A stretch of DNA of 64,000 bases from Megalobrama amblycephala (lineage: Eukaryota > Chordata > Actinopteri > Cypriniformes > Xenocyprididae), in NCBI RefSeq assembly GCF_018812025.1, contig NC_063052.1, positions 15,787,686 through 15,851,685 of the forward strand. Direction: 5' to 3'. The position numbers were made by a program, and so were the translations under genes. The notes under the pieces were generated by a model. That model ran no database searches. It was given only the letters and a program-made list of their open reading frames with translations, and was not told the DNA's origin. Below are positions 34,764-47,456 of the stretch, one piece after another. Positions within the stretch are counted from its first letter, which is position 1. Each line of letters starts with the position of its first letter.

Positions 34764-35415
34764 TGTCAGGACTCCTGGGTGATCGATGGTGTGTGTGTGT
34801 GTGTGTGTGTATGTTTATTTACTTACCTGTTGGTGGCAGTTCCTCACAGGTGCACTAGCCCCTCCCGCTCGTTTCAGTAATTGTTCACCTGTCGCGTCTC
34901 ATTAGCTGTTTCTCTTTAAGTAGCACGCTGTCCTGTTTCTTGTCGCGCGCTCATTGTCTTGGTTGGTCACGCTGTCTAGTCCAGTCGGAAGTTTCAGTTT
35001 ATTTACTCTCCTCAGCTCTTGTCTCAGGTTCAGTCGCTGGCATCCGGATGCTTGTCAATGCCCGGAGTTCACACACCTGTGGATGTACGTGAACTTGCCC
35101 TCAAGTGAGCCTGCCCTGTTTTTCCGGTGTAGCTGGTGCGCTTTGTCTTTAGGCGAGATCCAGTCTCCTCTGGGTTCCGGTGAGCTTCCTTTTGTGTGTG
35201 GATTTGTCTTCTGTCATCTGTCAAGTGTATGGATTATACCTTCAGTCATCTGTCGGATTTCTCTCCGGTCACCGACCAGAGTGGATTACATTGTTGGATG
35301 TCGTGTGTGGTCTCTCCTCTGTGGACTGTGACTTTTGTGCTCTGTCTAACCCTCTCTCTATCTCTTCTAAATAAACATTGTGAACTTGCATTTGGCTCCG
35401 AGACTCCTTCTGACA
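34764..35415 (+). mobile_element. Solo LTR, 652 bp
   Basis: Begins TGTCAG and ends CTGACA; the target duplication is acctg (34759-34763 and 35416-35420), and the empty site cctacctgactgaaag is seen near 37231. A GT run lies at 34789-34811. AATAAA near 35369 marks the plus orientation. The short ORFs inside are not retroviral genes. Confidence 0.9.
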
Positions 35416-35896
35416 ACCTGACTGAAAGGCCTCATTCAGGTCATTATTATGTGATTCTTTTGTCTTCTCAGGTGTAAATGACCAATTATTCATGATGATT
35501 CACGCCTCCACGCATACTGTTTCTTGACAAAAAGTATATTGTTTTATATGAAGGAGTAGGTAGCATAATTTTTACATAATTCTGAAGCAAAAACTCTAGT
35601 CTACAACCTCCAATACCCAGAAGTCTTGTGAACACAGATATTTTATTTTATATACTTTTTATTTCAGTGACTTAAGTTTTTTTTTTTCAATAACCACGCA
35701 TAAACGTTATTCCTTCAAAAATACAAACATGTACATACATGTTCCTCACATATTATTGTAGCCTAGTTTGTGCTGAATACAGTGTAATGACACTTTTGTC
35801 ATTTACATGTTTATGAACAACTGAAGAAAGCACAAATATCAGGGCATGTCAAAACTTCTCCAAGCCCCAAATCAGCCTCAGACTCCAGAGGGTTAA

Positions 35897-36022
35897 CTTA
35901 ACATTTGTAGAACTTCTTATAGCTGAACTGAACTTGCTTCAAAATTTGATGAACTTCACAGTGTTATCTGAACCAACACTGAACTGACTTGAGCTAAATA
36001 ATGACACTACTGTCTTTTAGCT
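35897..36022 (+). repeat. Copy A of the duplicated segment, left part
   Basis: Matches 52812-52936, including cttatagctgaactgaactt and actactgtcttttagcttt. Confidence 0.8.
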
Positions 36023-36026
36023 TTAA

Positions 36027-37555
36027 CACTCTGAGGTCTGAGGGTATCGCCGGCGATACCACCGTGGTTTTTTTCTTATCAGTGTGAAAGAGACTCAAAA
36101 TACTCCATCAATATGGAGTTATACACCATTTTAATCTGTGGAATATCTTCTTTCATTTGTGTACACTCAGAGTAAAAACAAAATGTTGTGCTTTTTGTAA
36201 AAAAAAGAAAACTAACATGATGCGTGATCTCTTGTCTCCCTCTGAACGAAGTCCAATCTGATAGTTCTCAGAAAATGAACTGTAACTTAGTGAATACTAA
36301 TCACAGAAAAATTACACTTATGTCTAAAAAAGCGTTAAGATGTCAGGTTTTAAAACATGTAAGTCAAATCGAAAACAAACCTTCTGTGTTTATGTAATCT
36401 GTATGAAAAGAGAGCCATGTCAGAAGTCTGTGATTCAGCTCATTATCCGCTAATGCGGCCACGCCCACGGAGCGAGCACTATTCAGACGCAAATTCAGTC
36501 AATACATGCATACATCATCTCAATCGTGTATTTATTGTCTTGAAAAGTGTTTTGAATAGCCATATTTAGCGATCTCTTGCCTCTGTTAGTTCCTTGATTG
36601 TCACATGATATGCCTCTTCTTTTACTGAGGCATTTGTGGACAAAAGGGGCAGAGCGCCCTCCGGCTGCAAGTATGAATTAAAAACACAGCATCCAGCGCT
36701 CATAATGATGACAATAAATATAGAATAATAAATATAACTCCTCTGTATAGAAAATTGATATAAACATATAAGAATCCATCAATATTTCTCCAAATGTGCA
36801 TGCTTTTAAGCATATTAAGAAATTATGGTCAATATAAGATTTTAAGAGTCAAAATGTGAAGCTTGAGTCTTAGATCTTTTTAATGATGTATTGGCTCTAT
36901 AATATAACAAATATAGTAGCCTATATGAAATGCCCTAGAGGTAGGAATGTTCAGACACTTTGCATCACAGAAATACATTATATTTTAAATTATATTAAAA
37001 TAGAAAACCATTATTTGGTTAGAGACTTGAGACTTCTTTTAAAAACATTATAATGGCAATGTGTTCAATCTTTTGACTGGTACTGTAATTTAACATAGGC
37101 CTATACAAAATTTTCTTCATATCATGTGCAATAATACGTGCATGCATGAGATCACAAAAATCATGTTTTATTTTTGTCCTGAGTGGACTTTAATCCTGTT
37201 ATCAGCATGATCACAGAGTGTTTTTTCACAGCCTACCTGACTGAAAGGCCTCATTAATATGCAAGTCATTTCAGGTCATTATTATGCAATTCTTTTGTCT
37301 TCTCAGGTGAGAATCACCCATTATTCATGATTATTCATGCCTCCACGCATACTGTGTTTCTTGACAAAAAGTGTCTTAGAAAATTTAAATCTCTCTATTA
37401 TTTTATATGAAGGAGTAGGAAGGATAATTTTTACTTCATTCTGAAGCAAAAACTCTAGTCTACAACCTCCAATACACAGAATTCTTGTGAACACAGTTTT
37501 AATATATTTTTTGGGCTTTATTTCAGGGCCCCAAAAATCCTCAGACCCCTGAGGG
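36027..37555 (+). mobile_element. TTAA-family non-autonomous element, complete copy (1529 bp)
   Basis: Flanked by TTAA at 36023-36026 and 37556-37559. The ends cactctgaggtctga and the inverted ccctcaggggtctga are similar. TTAA duplication with ends of this kind fits the piggyBac or Kolobok groups. An 18-bp palindrome lies at 36043-36060. No transposase is encoded, so it depended on enzymes made elsewhere. Confidence 0.88.
36043..36060. repeat. Subterminal palindrome of the TTAA element
   Basis: Perfect 18-bp palindrome ggtatcgccggcgatacc, 16 bp in from the TTAA. The same palindrome is at 47333-47350; a different-armed one is at 59691-59710. Confidence 0.95.
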
Positions 37556-37561
37556 TTAAGG

Positions 37562-39367
37562 CAGTCAAGTCAATTCACCTTTATTTATATAGCGCTTTTT
37601 ACAATGCAGATTGTGTCAAAGCAGCTTTACATTGATAACTGGTATATAATTTGGCTGCACAGCAGCTCTTAAAGAATAGTGTCAATGCAGGCAGATCAAA
37701 GCACTGTTGAATAAATGTCAAGAATACTGTTGAACACCGGTCCTCGGTCTCATTTGGATACGGCCCGGATCCGGTTGACTACTGTAAACCTCGGGATAAA
37801 CAGAAAAACTAATATTAGCGTAGATGCCATTCTTCTTCTGATGTAACGAGTACATCTGGTGTTATAGGAAGTGTTCCCAGTTCCGGCTGACCTAATTTAT
37901 GCAGCCTAATAATCCTTTAACGGATTTGAAAATATAAATTGATAATGTGTTATGTGTATGCAAGGTTAAAGAGATGCGTTTTTAGTCTACATTTAAACTG
38001 ACAGAGTGTGTCTGCTTCCCGAACAATGCTAGGAAGATTGTTTCAGAGTTTAGGTGCCAAATAGGAGAAAGATCTACCGCCTGCGGTTGATTTTGATATT
38101 CTAGGTATTATCAGCTGGTCTGAATTCTGAGATCACAATAAACGTGAAGGACTCTAACGCTTTAAGAGCTCGCTTAGGTACTGGGGAGCTAAACCATTTA
38201 GTGCTTTGTAAGTAATTAACAAGATTTTAAAATCTATACGATGTTTAACAGGAAGCCAATGCAGTGACGACAGAACTGGGCTAATATGGTCATACTTCCT
38301 AGTTCTAGTAAGAACTCTAGCTGCTGCATTTTGTACGATCTGTAGTTTATTTATCAAGCGGGAGGAACAACCACCCAGTAGAGCGTTACAGTAATCTAGC
38401 CTCGAGGTCATGAACGCATGAACTAACTGTTCTGCATTCTTCATTGAGAGCATATGTCGTAGTTTAGATATATTTTTAAGATGGAAGAATGCGGTTTTAC
38501 AGACGCTAGTAACATGGCCTTCAAATGAAAGATTGGTATCAAAGAGCACACCCAGGTTCCTAGCTGACGACGAAGACTTAACAGAGCAGCCATCAAGTGT
38601 TAGACAGTATTTTAAGTTATTACGTGAAGAAGTTTTCGGTCCAAAAATTAGAATCTCTGTTTTTTCTGAATTTAGTAGCAGGAAATTACTGGTCATCCAG
38701 TTTTTTATATCAGCTACACATTCTGTTAATTTTGCGAATTGGTAAGTTTCGTGAGGGCACGAAGAAATATAGAGCTGAGTATCATCAGCGTAACAATGAA
38801 AACTAACACCATGCTTCCTAATTATATCTCCCAAGGGTAGCATGTACAGACTGAAAAGCAATGGTCCTAGTACTGAGCCTTGCGGTACTCCAAATTGAAC
38901 TTGTGATCGATATGACCTCTCTTCATTTACTACTACAAACTGATAACGGTCAGATAAGTATGATTTTAACCATGACAATGCAATTCCACTAATGCCAACA
39001 TAGTTTTCGAGTCTATTTAAAAGAATATTGTGATCGATAGTGTCAAATGCAGCACTAAGATGCAGTAACACTAATAGAGAGATACAACCATGATCTGATG
39101 ATAAGAGCAAATCATTAGTAACTCTAATGAGAGCAGTCTCAGTACTATGGTACGGTCTAAATCCTGACTAGAAATCCTCACAGATACTATTTCTTTCTAA
39201 AAAGGAACATAGCTGTGATGAAACTGCCTTTTCTAGTATTTTTGACAGAAAAGTAAGATTTGAGATCGGCCTGTAATTGACTAATTCTCTAGGATCAAGT
39301 TGTGGTTTTTTAATAAGAGGTTTAATAATAGCCAGCTTAAAAGTTTTTGGTACGTATCCTGAACTGC
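37562..39367 (-). mobile_element. L2-type LINE (family X), 5' truncated
   Basis: Longest copy of family X here. The 3' tail starts at about 37562 with the aagtc motif and tttatttatatagcgc. The insertion separates positions that are adjacent in copy B (near 52937), which fixes both ends to within a few bases. Confidence 0.88.
38154..39367 (-). pseudogene. LINE ORF2 reverse transcriptase, 5' truncated
   Basis: The minus-strand frame from 39404 has GYVPKTFKLAIIKPLIKK and NYRPISNLTFLSKILEKAV. One in-frame stop (TAG at about 39165-39167) follows. The long open part from 39110 contains [30 protein letters not shown] and the catalytic YADDTQLYI block, then the thumb (LDYCNALL) and the C-terminal [18 protein letters not shown]. 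The endonuclease is missing through 5' truncation. It is the best preserved RT in the window. Confidence 0.87.
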
Positions 39368-40268
39368 AGCAGTATCTGAACTGTCTCCATAGTTGAGTTG
39401 CCATAATTGATTTTGCTATTTTTCCTGTTCATCTCTGTGAAGGTGCTTTGAAACAGTCTGTATTGAAAAAATCACTTGACATTCAGTTATTGGAATGTAA
39501 TCAGGTATCAGATTATTTCAGATAAACAAAGACATGCACTTTCTTTTACTGCTGTTCTCTTCTGGAAATATGAGAGATTTTCTTTTATTTTAGGGTTTGT
39601 TTTTTTTTTTTTTTTTTTTTTTTTTTCAATTTAATGAGACAGCACTCTCACTCATCTTTATGTTGATTAATGATTAGTTTTTATGGTGGGAAAAATATCT
39701 GCCATGCTCTGTAAAGTGTTCCATTGATAACTGTTCATGCATACAAATCATATTTACTTATAAATTCATATCTATTTATAAATCCTGTTTCAACAGAGGA
39801 AGACTTGATGAAGTATTGGTGCAGAATGCATTCACTCATATTGTGGTTGAGTAAATTGATTCAGTGGCAGTTATGTCTTCTCATATTAAAATAAAAGGAG
39901 TGGGAAAAGATTAATTGAATTATTATATTTGCACATTTCACAGATGCTTTTATATGAAGTGAATTCAAGTTAGACATTGCATCAGTTTATTAATTTCTTG
40001 TTCCTTGTAAACAGAACTTGCTTGTGCAGAAACTTCTCATCATGTGATCAAATATTTAATGTGTGCTCTTGTGATCAGGATATAAACAATGATCTTCTGC
40101 AGCTGGGTAAATTTAAATTGTATTTAGTTTTGTTTGCATTGTTTTGCAGGTATGGCATGGATGTTTTGTTCTCAGAATTACAGAATTTGAGATCTAGAGT
40201 TTTTGTCAAACTTTCTAGATACAGTAATTTTATTTAATAAAATAATGATTTTAATTCATAATTTGCAG

Positions 40269-40337
<69 letters not shown>

Positions 40338-41380
40338 TAAATAACGCTGACCTGCACTTGTTTTTTGTTTGTTTGTTTGTTTTTAATCAATTTCTATCTT
40401 TTGACTGTAATAGTCTAGTACTGAAAATGTAAAACAGTACTGGACGGGCATGAATTTTTCAGTACTGAAAAACAAAAGTGCAGACAAGTACAATTTTATA
40501 AAATATTTGTCACAACAAGACACTTAAAACACTCCAAATACTTTTGCTGCTTGTTCAGTTTATTTATTTGAAATGAGTTACAACATTTGACTTCATTGCA
40601 CTCAGCTCGCTTAATTGTAAATGAAAGTTAATGTATCATGCTTTTGAGTTGGGATAATATGAATAATTTTTATTGACAGCTGAAACTGGACACTGGATTT
40701 CCCAGCATGCTCTGTATAGGATTGGATTGAAAAGCTAAACTCAAAACATCCTCCATTACATTCATGCTTGTCAGTATATGATGATCTTACAATTCAAATT
40801 AACTGACAATCTCTATACAAAACACTTTGTTAGTGTAATACCATTTACTGATCAATGTAATAAATGTTCTGCTAACATTTCAATTTTAAAATAATAATAT
40901 CATTATTTATGTTTCTATATTACAACACTTTTCCTGGCATACAAGGAAAAATTATTAAAATATTGTTGGGTAGTTTGAGCCCAGTATGAACAGGATGTGT
41001 GCTCAGTGTAAACATTACTTTTTCATTTGTGCAGTTTTATGTAAATTTGGGTTGTGTTTACTTTTAATAAGTAAGAACATTAGCTTTCAGTAAACATAAG
41101 ATTGGCACGATGTACACAATTTACAGTATCAAAAATTAAAGACTGTTTCAACAACGGCAGATATAAATGATTTTGAAAAAGCCCTTTCAAGCATCGTAAT
41201 TGTTGTTTTAATAATAACAACTATTTTTATTGCCTTTAAGTGTATTGGTTCTGTAAAATTTTCTGTCACTGCTTATATGTTTGGGATTATTTTTCTTTTT
41301 TTTCTTTTTTTTTTAATTAATTTATTTATTGCCAGAAGCATACTTCACTGTATTCTACAAAGTGTCCTCCTTTTTTGGTG
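39368..41380 (+). repeat. Copy A of the duplicated segment, main part
   Basis: Collinear with copy B: 39368-39955 with 52938-53415, 39960-40250 with 57883-58167, and 40255-41160 with 59729-60505. The junctions skipped in copy B are transposon insertions. Copy A is AT-rich and non-coding, with a poly(T) tract at about 39600-39626 and a microsatellite at 40275-40332. Confidence 0.85.
40275..40332 (+). repeat. (CA)n(TA)n microsatellite
   Basis: About 16 CA units followed by about 13 TA units, absent from copy B at the equivalent place near 59750. Confidence 0.95.
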
Positions 41381-42335
41381 TTATAATTATTATTATTATT
41401 CATTTACTTATTTTATTTATTTTTTTTTTTTATTAATCAGATAAAATCTTAAAATGATACATTAAAAAAAAAATTCTTAAATTAAAAATCTTTATTAGAT
41501 CAATACATTTTAAATTTAATCCATTAAAATGGATCACCTCTGTAATTTATCCTCATAGTCTCTTCTGTGGCTCTCTCTTTTCCCATGTAAACCTTCAGTT
41601 GATGTATATTAGTACTTGTTTTCACTAATTATTTTATGCATTTAATTGCAGAAACAACAGTTTATTATTAGTAGTATTTTCAGTTTTGCTATATGTTTAT
41701 TAAAGCCCCATTTTACCGTACAATTCTCTGAGCCAGTGAAATAAAGTATAGTAAATAAATGATACCACGACATAGATGCATGATTTCTGTGGCTCACGCT
41801 ACTGTACTTCTCCCTAACCTCCATGACATTTGTAGGTTATCAAACGTTGAGTCAATATCAAAAGCATGAAACTTTTTGATTTTTCTCAGTAACCCCAGTG
41901 TATTCAGTGAATTGAAAATCAGCATGCCTACATTGTACGTCTGCTCCATTTTTTTTCAAGGAGTGATGGACATGGGGTACAGAACAGATCCAGTAATCAT
42001 ACATACATAAATTACAATCACAATTTACATGAGTTGTGTAAACAAGCTAAAATACTTAAGGATGATCCAGTGAAATATCTGTATGCAGAAGACAGTGGTA
42101 AACAGACATCAGATTAGATTACAGATTCCAGCTAGATGGATTTGGGGATGGAGGGTGGAGTAAAAATGCAGCATGCAGCTAGCAATAGAGAGAGGCTGAA
42201 TGAATGGGGATTTAAATGAACCGCAGAGATAAGAGTCACAACTGGACTGGTATATGTCAGAAACAGCTGACTGTCAGCTGGTGCAAGATTGACTGACGTG
42301 GCCTGCCTGAACTAACGTGATGCTTGATTTTCATC
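41381..42335. other. No gene recognised
   Basis: AT-rich with homopolymer tracts (41418-41435, 41462-41475). I see no motif-bearing ORF or transposon end. Confidence 0.4.
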
Positions 42336-42429
42336 ATGCATACCTTCGCTCTAGGGCCAAATAACTAAAAATCAAGTCAGAAATCTTGGTGTGATTTTGG
42401 AATCAGACTTGATTTTCAGTAGTCATGTA
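42336..42429 (+). pseudogene. L2-type LINE (family Z), second copy, left piece
   Basis: Matches 18678-18770 (ctctagggccaaataactaa, aatcttggtgtgattttg). It is cut by the DIRS element and resumes at 50339. Confidence 0.85.
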
Positions 42430-42753
42430 AAAAGGAATCCCTACCAAAGCGCCACAGGAGCTGCCCCCTTCCAGCGCTCTGTTGTAAGCCACCTGAAGGC
42501 CACCTTGCCTAAGGACGGTGGGACAGGGCTAACACAGGGAGTGTCGATCACTGCTGTTCCCCAAAACCCATTCAGTGAGACTTTTGGTACCCTCCGTTGG
42601 GAAAGGGACGCTGCGGAAGCCACATCCTTCCCCGTAGGAGTTATGTGGAGGAGTACATATGGACTAACCTTGTAGGTTGTACTACATATGGAAGAACTGG
42701 GATGACTCCAACCCGAAGAGGGGTGGGTTCTCCCAGAAGGAAAGACACGGGCT

Positions 42754-43222
42754 TCATTTAGGAGCAACCGTGGAACCAGCCATATGGGATCCCCGTAGGT
42801 TCACACATATGGAACCCAGCCTAAATCCGGTTCTCAAGGATGCAGCGGAGTATAGGCCTGGCGCCAGACGCTCCGCCACGTCGGCTGCCGAAGGGAGATC
42901 GGAGGATTCAACAGGGTCTGCCTTGTAGGGACTCTCTGGAGAAAAAAGCGCATGTAGCGCAGCAAGCCGACAATAAGCCGGGGCCTCTCCCCAGTGCCTC
43001 TGACCTGAGGCGAGAACACGGGATGAGACCGGCTCAACACGAAGGCTATAGTATCTAGCAAACATGTTAGGTGTCGCCCAGCCAGCAGCTCTACAAATGT
43101 CTGTCAGCAAGGCGCCACGAGCCAGCGCCCAGGAAGATGCGACACCTCTTGTGGAGTGAGCATGCAACCTGAGTGGGCAGGGCACGCCCTGAGCTTGCTA
43201 AGCCAGGGCGATGGCATCCACT
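42754..43222 (-). pseudogene. DIRS tyrosine recombinase, C-terminal part
   Basis: The end of the recombinase is open from 43185 to 42754. HSTR (the HxxR block) lies near residue 10, AGWATPNMFARYYSL contains the catalytic Tyr region near residue 40, and a C-terminal extension follows. A TGA at about 43222-43224 separates it from the N-terminal part in the same frame. Role: integration of the circular DNA copy. Confidence 0.82.
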
Positions 43223-43224
43223 AT

Positions 43225-44148
43225 TCAGTGGGCCATCCTCTGCTTGGAGACAGCCTTTCCCTTCTGCTGGCCTCCATAACAGACAAAGAGCTGGTCTGAG
43301 GTCCTAAAGCTTTGAGTTCTGTCTATGTACAGTCGCAGAGCGTGAACTGGACAGAGCAAAGCCAGGGCTGGGTCTGCCTCCTCCGAGGGCAGTGCTTGCA
43401 GGTCCCTGAAGGGAGTGGTAGGAACCTTGGGCACATAGCCAGGCCGGGGTCTCAGTAACACGTGGCTGTCACCCGGCCCGAACTCTAGGCAATATTCGTC
43501 GACCAAAAATGACTGCAGGTCCCCTACCCTCTTGATGGAGGAAAATGCAACCGGCAGCAAAGTCTTCATAGACAGAATCTTTAAGTCTGCTGATTTCAAG
43601 GGCTCAAAGGGAGCAATCTGGAGTGCTCTTAGCACCAGAGCAAGGTCCCAAGAGGGTATGGAGGGGGGTCGTGGAGAAAGAAGGTCCTTCCTCAGAGGAA
43701 TGGCCCAGGGAGGGGCTGTCGCAAGGAGTGAGAGTTCTATGAACCAGGTTCGGTTGGGCCAATAGGGTGCAACTAACAAGACCTGCTCCTCGTCCTCCCT
43801 GACTTTGCACAGGGTCTGTGCAAGTAGGCTCACTGGGGGAAACGCATATTTGCGAAGGACCCGGGGCCAGCTGTGTGCCAGTGCATCTGTCCCGAGTGTT
43901 CCCTCGGACAGGGAGTAAAACAACTGGCAGTGGGAGGTTTCTGGTGAGGCAAACAGGTCTACCTGAGCCTCTCCAAACTCTCTCCAGATCAGCTGGACCA
44001 CCTGGGGGTGGAGTCGCCACTCTCCTGGCAGCGCAGCTTGTGATAGTTCGTCGGCCACACGGTTGAGCACACCGGGGACATGAATGGCATGAAGCGACCT
44101 CAGATGCTTCTGACTCCAGAGGAGGAGATGGCGGGCGTGTTGCGACAT
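43225..44148 (-). pseudogene. DIRS RNase H end and tyrosine recombinase N-terminal part
   Basis: The open frame continues the RNase H tail (SLHAIHVPGVLNRVADELS near residue 25, a DIRS hallmark). It then covers DLFASPETSHC and the recombinase N-terminal domain. It lies between two in-frame stops, a TAA near 44150-44169 upstream and a TGA near 43222, in the same frame as both neighbours. Confidence 0.82.
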
Positions 44149-44169
44149 GCGACGGGAGCGTAGACCACC

Positions 44170-45438
44170 TTAATGGTTGATGTACGCAACGGTCGCAGTG
44201 TTGTTCGTACGGACCAGTACATGCTTGCCCTGTAGCGGCTCTTTGAGGCGGCTCAGAGCAAGGCGTACTGCTAGCAACTTGAGGCAGTTGATGTGCCAGT
44301 GCAGATGGGGTCCCGTCCAAACCCCTGACACTGCATGCCCGTTGTACGTGGCACCCCAGCCGGTGGCAGAAGCATCTGTGAATACCATAGCATGCCGGGA
44401 CACTTGTTCTAGGGGCACTCCTGCCTGGAGAAACAAAGGGTCCGACCACGGACTGAAGGCTTGGCGGCACTCCTGAGTGATTGGCACCCGGAACGTGCCG
44501 CGTTGCCAAGCCCATCTCGGGACTCGGCCGTGAAGCCAGTGTTGAAGCGGTCTCATATGAAGCAGACCGAGTGGGGTTACTGCCACTGCGGCCGCCATAT
44601 GCCCCAGGAGCCTCTGAAAGAATTTCAGTGGGACCGCTGTTCTGCCGTTGAACGTATTCAGGCAGTTCAACACCGACTGAGCACGTTCCTCAGTGAGGCG
44701 TGCTATCTGTTCGACCGAATCCAACTCCATACTGAGAAAAGAGATTCTCTGAACAGGGAAGAGTTTGCTCTTTTCCCAGTTGACCTGAAGACACAACTGG
44801 CTGAGGTGTCTGAGCACCAAATCCCTGTGTTCGCACAACTGACCCCGCGACTGAGCTAGGATGAGCCAGTCGTTGAGATAGTTGAAGATGCGGACACCCT
44901 GTTCTCTCATGGGAACAAGGGCTCCCTCCACGACTTTCGTGAAGATGCGGGGAGACAGGGCCGGCCTCAATGGTAGGACTCTGTACTGATATGCTCGACC
45001 TTCGAACGCAAAATGCATGAATGGCCTGTGTCGCGGAAGAATCGAGACATGAAAGTACACATCCTTCAGGTCAATCGCTGCAAACCAATCCTGGGGACGG
45101 ATGCACTCGAAAATGTGTTTCTGCATGAGCATTTTGAACGGTAGCTTGTGAAGGCTCCGATTCAAAACTCGCAGGTCCAGGATAGGTCGTAACCCACCGC
45201 TCTTCTTCGGTACAATGAAGTACGGACTGTAGAACCCTGACCTCATATCGGCTGGAGGGACCGGCTCTATCACGTCCTTCGCCAGTAGGACCGCAATCTC
45301 CACACGCAAGACATGGGCATCGACAGCTTTCACTGCAGTGAAGTGGACGCCCCTGAACTTGGGGGGACGTCGGGCGAACTGAATCGCATAGCCAAGCCTG
45401 ATGGTTCGAATGAGCCAGCGAGACGGACTGGGGAGCAC
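44170..45438 (-). pseudogene. DIRS reverse transcriptase and RNase H
   Basis: A 422-codon open frame. RT blocks: FIVPKKSGGLRPILDLRVLN, WFAAIDLKDVYFHVSI, YRVLPL and the active-site block FNYLNDWLILA. The usual motif there is YLDD, so one catalytic Asp reads Asn. RNase H: VFTDASATGWGATYNG and KLLAVRLAL. The frame closes with a TAA just after TVAYINH. An element with this RT would not be expected to copy itself. Confidence 0.87.
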
Positions 45439-45808
45439 TTACCAGGCTCACAGAGACCGTACAAGCGGGCAGCGGGGCAGCGAGGTGGAACACAGGGACG
45501 TGGCTCTCTTAGCGAGGCGGCCCGTAGCAGGGTCTGTGCAACACTTACCTGGTTCCACCTGTGCTGTGCAACACTTACCTGGCTCGATTGCTCCTGCCTG
45601 CCTCTCTGCCTCGCTGCTGAGTGTTTTGTATCTCCGTATAGCTTTGTTTTCTCGTACTTTTATTGAATCTCATACTTTTTGTTGCTTATATTATCATTAC
45701 TTTATATATATATACTATTGCCCACCACATTAATCTGACGTCGCCAGCTTGTAATCTTTGAATCTAATTCGCTGATACAACGCGTTTGCATCTCGCTAGC
45801 TTGTTTAA

Positions 45809-47366
45809 CCCTCTGGAGTCTGAGGCTGATTTGGGGCTTGGAGAAGTTTTGACATGCTCTGACATTTGTGCTTTTTTCAGTTGTTCATAAACATATTAAT
45901 GGAAAAAGTGTCATTACACTGTATTCAGCACAAACTAGGCTACAATAATATGTGAGGAACATGTATGTACATGTTTGAGTTTTTGAAGGAATAACGTTTA
46001 TGCGTGGTTATTGAAAAAACAAAAAACTTAAGTCACTGAAATAAGGCCAAAAAAAGTATAGTAAATCTGTGTTCACAAGACTTTAGGGTATTGGAGGTTG
46101 TAAACTAGAGTTTTTGCTTCAAAATTATGTAAAAATTATGCTGCTTACTCCTTCATATAAAACAATATATTGATTTAGTTTTTGTAAGACACTTTTTGCC
46201 AAGAAACACAGTATGCGAGGAGGCGTGAATCACCACTGAAAATGGGCCATTCTCACCTGAGAAGACAAAAGAATTGGATAGTAATGAGCTGAAATGACTT
46301 GCATATTAATGAGGCATTTCAGTCAGGTAGGCTGTGAAAAAAACCTTCTGTGATGTCTCAAGCTCATCATGATATATGAAACATACAGAAAAATATTATT
46401 ACAATATAAAGTAATGGTTTTATATTATACTTTAAAATATAATGTATTTCTGTGATGCAAAGAGTCTGAATATAGGCTTTTAGTTTAAAAGCATGCACAT
46501 TTGGAGAAATATTGGATTCTCATATGCTTATGTCAATTTTCTATACAGAGGAGTTATATTAATTTGATATTCATTGTCATTACTATGAGCGCTGGTGTTT
46601 TCAATTCATCCTTGAAGTCGGAGGGCGCTCTCTGTGCATTTTTAGTCCACAAATTCATCTAAAAGAAGAAGAGGCTATTCCATGAATGGAGTTTCCAATT
46701 CATACTGCAGCCGGAGGGCGCTAAAGAAACAAAAACTCATCTAAACTTCATCTATAGAAGAAAAGAAAACAGGAACTAACTGCATGTCTTCTAGAGATCG
46801 CTAACCATTGCTTTAACACCCAAATAAACACTTTTCAAGACAATAAATACACGATTGAGACGATGAATGCATGTATTGCCTCTGAATTTGCGTCTGAATA
46901 GCGCTGGCTCCGTGGGCGTCGCCGCATTAGCAGATAAGAGCTGAATCACGGATTTCTGACATGGCTCTCTTTTCATACAGATTACATAAACACAGAAGTT
47001 TTGTTTTCGATTTGACTTACATGATTTAAAACCTGACATCTTAACGTTTTTTTAGACATAACTGTAATTTTTTTGTCATTAGTATTCACTAAGTTACAGT
47101 TCATTTTCTGAGAACTATCAGATTGGAGTTCGTTCAGAGGGAGACGAGAGATCACGCATCATGTTAGTTTTCTTTATTTTACAAAAAGCACAACATTGTG
47201 TTTTTACTCTGAGTGTACACAAATGAAAGAAGATATTCCACAGATTAAAATGGTGTATAACTCTTAATTGTATGTGCAACATTGACGGAGTATTTTGAGT
47301 CTCTTTCACACTGGTAAGAAAAAAACCACGGTGGTATCGCCGGCGATACCGTCAGACCTCAGAGTG
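45809..47366 (-). mobile_element. TTAA-family non-autonomous element, complete copy (1558 bp)
   Basis: TTAA at 45805-45808 and 47367-47370; left end ccctctggagtctgag; inverted right end cactctgaggtctgacg. The palindrome is at 47333-47350. It is inserted in the 5' region of the ORF1-only LINE, so it is younger than that LINE. Confidence 0.9.
47333..47350. repeat. Subterminal palindrome of the TTAA element
   Basis: ggtatcgccggcgatacc, identical to 36043-36060. Confidence 0.95.
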
Positions 47367-47456
47367 TTAACTTGTCATCGGTCTCGCGCGCTCCTCTTCC
47401 AACGCGTTCATCAAACAGCTGTGGCAACTCGGATCAGTCTACAAACACTGTGAGTT

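Larger units (their letters stand above)
34110..35892 (+). mobile_element. TTAA-family element, second partial unit with two solo LTRs inside
   Basis: Starts internally at gctaaaagcctatatg, matching 33378 in the first unit, so it is a tandem duplication of about the right half. It is interrupted by solo LTRs at 34176-34638 and 34764-35415 and ends at TTAA 35893-35896. Confidence 0.8.

Noticed and set aside
34954..35477. Overlapping plus-strand ORFs of 64-125 codons
   Set aside because: They lie inside a solo LTR defined by TG...CA ends and a 5-bp duplication; none resembles a retroviral protein.
43604..44515. 303-codon minus-strand ORF rich in Pro, Ser and Arg
   Set aside because: It is an off-frame reading of the DIRS RNase H and recombinase region, whose correct frame carries the recognised motifs.
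46791..47039. ORF of 82 codons in a TTAA element
   Set aside because: The equivalent region at 59193-59381 is read in a different frame, so the protein sequence is not conserved.
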